DNA from: Flavimaribacter sp039888615 | Lineage (GTDB): Bacteria; Pseudomonadota; Alphaproteobacteria; Rhizobiales; Rhizobiaceae | DNA: 64,000 nucleotides | Strand: one strand, 5' to 3' | NCBI GenBank assembly: GCA_039888615.1 | Contig: JBDQQS010000001.1 | In this document: piece after piece, positions 60,492-64,000 of the stretch | Position numbering within the stretch: position 1 is the first letter of the stretch | How the letters are laid out: every line of letters begins with the position of its first letter | Program-made: the position numbers and the translations under genes | Notes under the pieces: generated by a model | Databases searched by the model: none | What the model saw: only the letters and a program-made list of their open reading frames with translations | Told to the model about the DNA's origin: nothing

Positions 60492-61108
60492 TTGAACCGC
60501 TCCTCAAGCGCTTCGACGGCAGACTTGCTCAGGACAAGCTTGCTCCGGCGCAAAATGTCGTAAACGTTGATGCCCTGCACCGGCAGCACATCCACATTCG
60601 GAATGTTGCGGGCCGCAAGAGCGAAGTTGTTGTCCAGTTCGACGCCGCCGATGAACAGCGCGTTGGAAACGCCGAGCTTCTCGAGCGATCCGGACAGCGT
60701 CTTCGTCTTGGCTTCCTTGGCGGCGAGGTCGTCGATGACGATGATTTCATCGGCTTTCGCCTTGACGGAAAGAGCGTGACGCAAAGCCAGAGCGCGAACC
60801 TTCTTCGGCAAACCGATCGAATGATCTCGAACAACCGGGCCATGCGCCTTGCCGCCGCCACGGAACTGTGGCGCGCGAGCAGAAGAGTGACGAGCGCGGC
60901 CCGTGCCCTTCTGACGGAACATCTTGGCGCCGGTGCGGGAAATCTCCGAACGGCCCTTGGTCTTGTGGGTGCCCTGCTGCTTGCGCGCAAGCTGCCAGCG
61001 AACCATGCGCTGCAAAATGTCATCGCGCGGCTCGAGACCGAAAACGGTATCGGACAGCGATACCTTGCCGGCGTCCTTGCCTTCGAGGGTTGTTACCTTA
61101 ATGTCCAT
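60488..61108 (-). CDS. rplD: 50S ribosomal protein L4
   Basis: The 206-residue protein contains RKQQGTHKTKGRSEISRTG and KMFRQKGTGRARHSSARAPQ, the tunnel-lining loop of L4. In E. coli L4 represses the S10 operon; no matching leader was recognised here. Its ATG overlaps the rplC stop by one base (TAATG). Confidence 0.98.
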   Translation of the reverse strand: MDIKVTTLEGKDAGKVSLSDTVFGLEPRDDILQRMVRWQLARKQQGTHKTKGRSEISRTGAKMFRQKGTGRARHSSARAPQFRGGGKAHGPVVRDHSIGLPKKVRALALRHALSVKAKADEIIVIDDLAAKEAKTKTLSGSLEKLGVSNALFIGGVELDNNFALAARNIPNVDVLPVQGINVYDILRRSKLVLSKSAVEALEERFK

Positions 61109-61833
61109 TATTCGGCTCCCTCAGCACTCTGTTCAGCCGGCGCTGCTTTCGCAGCGGCTGCCGCACGCAAACCGGCCGGACGCGGCGCGTCATCGGGAAC
61201 GGCGATCTTGGTGGCGTCGCGAACAAGGATCCAGGACCCCTTGGAGCCGGGAACGGCGCCCTTGATCAGAATGAGGCCGCGATCGGAATCGGTCGAAACG
61301 ACCTCCAGGTTCTGGGTTGTCACGCGGGTGCTGCCCATGTGACCGGCCATTTTCTTGCCCTTGAACACCTTGCCCGGATCCTGGCACTGTCCGGTCGAAC
61401 CATGCGAACGGTGCGAAACCGACACGCCGTGGGTGGCGCGCAGGCCGCCGAAATTGTGCCGCTTCATCGCGCCGGCGAATCCCTTACCGACGGACGTGCC
61501 GGTGACATCGACCTTCTGTCCGGGAACGAAGTGTTCGGCGGTCAGTTCGGAACCAATCTCAAGCATGTTGTCAGTCGACACGCGGAATTCCGCGAGCTTT
61601 GCCTTCGGCTCAACCTTGGCGGCGGCGAAGTGGCCGCGCATCGGCTTCGTCGTGTTTTTCGGCTTGGCCATGCCGGCGCCCAACTGGACAGCCGTGTAGC
61701 CATTCTTTTCCTCAGTGCGCTGGGCGACAACCTGACAGTTCTTCAAACGCAGAACAGTCACCGGAACATGTTCCCCGGCGTCATTGTAGACGCGGGTCAT
61801 CCCAACCTTCTGTGCTATAACTCCTGAACGCAT
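61108..61833 (-). CDS. rplC: 50S ribosomal protein L3
   Basis: The 241-residue protein starts MRSGVIAQKVGMTRVY at 61833, with AAGGAT 6 nt upstream; an in-frame ATG at 61851 would add six residues and is less likely. It has HRSHGSTGQCQDPGKVFKGK and the Ala-rich C-terminal extension usual in this class. L3 is an early assembly protein near the peptidyl transferase centre. Confidence 0.97.
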   Translation of the reverse strand: MRSGVIAQKVGMTRVYNDAGEHVPVTVLRLKNCQVVAQRTEEKNGYTAVQLGAGMAKPKNTTKPMRGHFAAAKVEPKAKLAEFRVSTDNMLEIGSELTAEHFVPGQKVDVTGTSVGKGFAGAMKRHNFGGLRATHGVSVSHRSHGSTGQCQDPGKVFKGKKMAGHMGSTRVTTQNLEVVSTDSDRGLILIKGAVPGSKGSWILVRDATKIAVPDDAPRPAGLRAAAAAKAAPAEQSAEGAE

Positions 61834-61915
61834 TGGTTCATCCTTGTCCATTTTTGGTTCCGGTCTTGCGCGAGTTCCACGAGGGTTTTTCGCAACCGAC
61901 CCCAGAAACTGCTCC

Positions 61916-62224
61916 TTAGAGCTTGATTTCCACGTCTACGCCTGCAGCCAGATCGAGCTTCATAAGGGCATCCACCGTCTGCGGCGTCGGGTCGACGATA
62001 TCGAGAAGCCTCTTGTGGGTCCGCATCTCGAACTGCTCGCGACTCTTCTTGTCGATATGGGGCGAGCGGTTGACCGTGAATTTTTCAATTCTGGTCGGCA
62101 GCGGAACCGGTCCACGCACACTCGCGCCGGTGCGTTTGGCCGTCGATACGATTTCACGTGTCGACGCATCGAGAATCCGATGATCAAACGCCTTCAGGCG
62201 GATACGGATGTTCTGGCCGTTCAT
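61916..62224 (-). CDS. rpsJ: 30S ribosomal protein S10
   Basis: The 102-residue protein begins MNGQNIRIRLKAFDHR and contains VRGPVPLPTRIEKFTVNRSP, typical of S10 (NusE), which also takes part in antitermination. A GAGGAT ribosome site precedes the ATG. It is the first gene of the S10 portion, after tuf and two hairpins. Confidence 0.98.
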   Translation of the reverse strand: MNGQNIRIRLKAFDHRILDASTREIVSTAKRTGASVRGPVPLPTRIEKFTVNRSPHIDKKSREQFEMRTHKRLLDIVDPTPQTVDALMKLDLAAGVDVEIKL

Positions 62225-62290
62225 TCGACTTAATCCTCAGTTTCAAAACAACCGGGCACTTCTGGTCCGGCCCGTTTTCGTTCGTTTCGG

Positions 62291-62306
62291 TGCGGATCGA
62301 TCCGCA
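62291..62306. repeat. Perfect 16-bp palindrome in the tuf-rpsJ gap
   Basis: TGCGGATCGATCCGCA is fully self-complementary and stands 6 bp from the larger hairpin after tuf. It could be a second small hairpin in the rpsJ leader (6-bp stem, TCGA loop) or a protein site. Confidence 0.5.
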
Positions 62307-62312
62307 TCAACA

Positions 62313-62342
62313 AAGACGCGCCGCGTTGCGGCGGCGCGTCTT
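62313..62342 (-). terminator. Strong hairpin after tuf (partial terminator or processing site)
   Basis: A perfect 12-bp stem (AAGACGCGCCGC at 62313-62324 and GCGGCGCGTCTT at 62331-62342) with a 6-nt loop starts 14 bp after the tuf stop. On the minus strand it is followed by TGTTGA rather than a long T-run, so termination is probably partial. It separates the tuf message from the S10 genes. Confidence 0.65.
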
Positions 62343-62356
62343 GAATTCCAGCGGAA

Positions 62357-63532
<1,176 letters not shown>

Positions 63533-63595
63533 CTTGGCTCTCCGTATTTCCTCGCCCGAAAGGGCTTTTATTTCTGTTGTTCAGTTCAGCCCTTG

Positions 63596-64000
63596 TCAGG
63601 CATATTTTTCCTGAATTTCCTGTGCGACGTTCGACGGAACCGCAGCATAGTGATCAAACTGCATGGAGTACTGCGCGCGTCCCTGGGACATGGAGCGCAG
63701 GTTGTCCACGTATTTGAACATGTTCGCCAGCGGCACATGAGCGTTGATCACGACGGCGATGCCGCGCGATTCCTGCCCCTGTATCTGGCCGCGCCGGGAA
63801 TTCAGGTCACCGATCACATCGCCGACATAATCCTCAGGCGTAACCACCTCGACCTTCATGATCGGTTCGAGCAGTTGAGCGCCGGCTTTCTTGGCGCCTT
63901 CACGGAAGGCTGCGCGCGCCGCGATTTCGAAGGCGAGCACCGAGGAGTCGACGTCATGGTAGGCGCCGTCAATGAGCGTTGCCTTCACGCCCAGCATAGG
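63596..64000 (-). CDS. fusA: Elongation factor G, C-terminal part (cut by right edge)
   Basis: The frame is open from the window edge to its stop at 63596 and gives the last 134 residues of EF-G: GAYHDVDSSVLAFEIAARAA of domain IV in part, then domain V with LEPIMKVEVVTPEDYVGDVI and LNSRRGQIQG. The in-frame Met at 63997 is internal. EF-G drives translocation; its position before tuf is the usual str-operon order, so rpsG and rpsL should lie beyond the edge. Confidence 0.96.
   Translation of the reverse strand, partial: PMLGVKATLIDGAYHDVDSSVLAFEIAARAAFREGAKKAGAQLLEPIMKVEVVTPEDYVGDVIGDLNSRRGQIQGQESRGIAVVINAHVPLANMFKYVDNLRSMSQGRAQYSMQFDHYAAVPSNVAQEIQEKYA

Overview
The window looks like a chromosomal segment of an alphaproteobacterium, most likely of the order Hyphomicrobiales (Rhizobiales). 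The evidence is high GC with strong GC bias at third codon positions, an alphaproteobacterial-type S10/spc/alpha ribosomal cluster, an ATP12-family F1 assembly chaperone, and the rplQ - Do-like protease - rarA - crcB - RluA-type synthase - HAD phosphatase - ATP12 - pccB order. No rRNA, tRNA, CRISPR array, transposase or integrase was seen.

Left accessory part (1-16.5 kb). A PhnD-like binding protein without a signal peptide precedes an FAD-dependent DAO-family oxidoreductase. Next come an FkbM methyltransferase and, divergent from it, four overlapping glycosyltransferase genes (3.5-8.2 kb). Converging on these with only 2 bp between stop codons is a minus-strand operon: NodU/CmcH-type carbamoyltransferase, histidine-family phosphatase, double-domain ABC ATPase, binding protein and two Opp/Dpp-type permeases. 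Together these suggest a locus that builds or modifies a glycan or glycoside and imports a saccharide- or peptide-like solute.

Middle catabolic part (16.5-32.7 kb). A gene annotated by fold as an SDR carries the complete signature of halohydrin dehalogenases (T-x4-Y-x-G and S-x12-Y-x3-R). It is divergent from a TetR regulator, with a 16-bp inverted repeat lying between a perfect TTGACA box and its presumed -10. The tetR-led genes continue with an acyl-CoA dehydrogenase, two MDR oxidoreductases, a complete Liv-type ABC importer, an acyl-CoA synthetase, a fused enoyl-CoA hydratase/3-hydroxyacyl-CoA dehydrogenase and a paired acyl-CoA dehydrogenase. This fits uptake, CoA activation and beta-oxidation of an unknown carboxylic acid; no thiolase is present.

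Second transporter (32.8-38.2 kb). A Tat-exported binding protein converges on a minus-strand ATPase/permease operon, with two hairpins between them. The second permease has an unusual hydrophobic N-terminal extension.

Conserved backbone (38.7-64 kb). This holds a DUF4864 protein, pccB, the ATP12 chaperone, a HAD phosphatase, an RluA-type synthase, crcB, a three-unit tandem repeat, panE, rarA and a Do-like protease. It is followed by the ribosomal super-operon, read on the minus strand from fusA (cut by the right edge) through tuf, S10, spc and alpha genes to rpoA and rplQ. A clear terminator lies after rplQ. The point of greatest interest is the halohydrin dehalogenase embedded in a regulated acyl-CoA catabolic locus.
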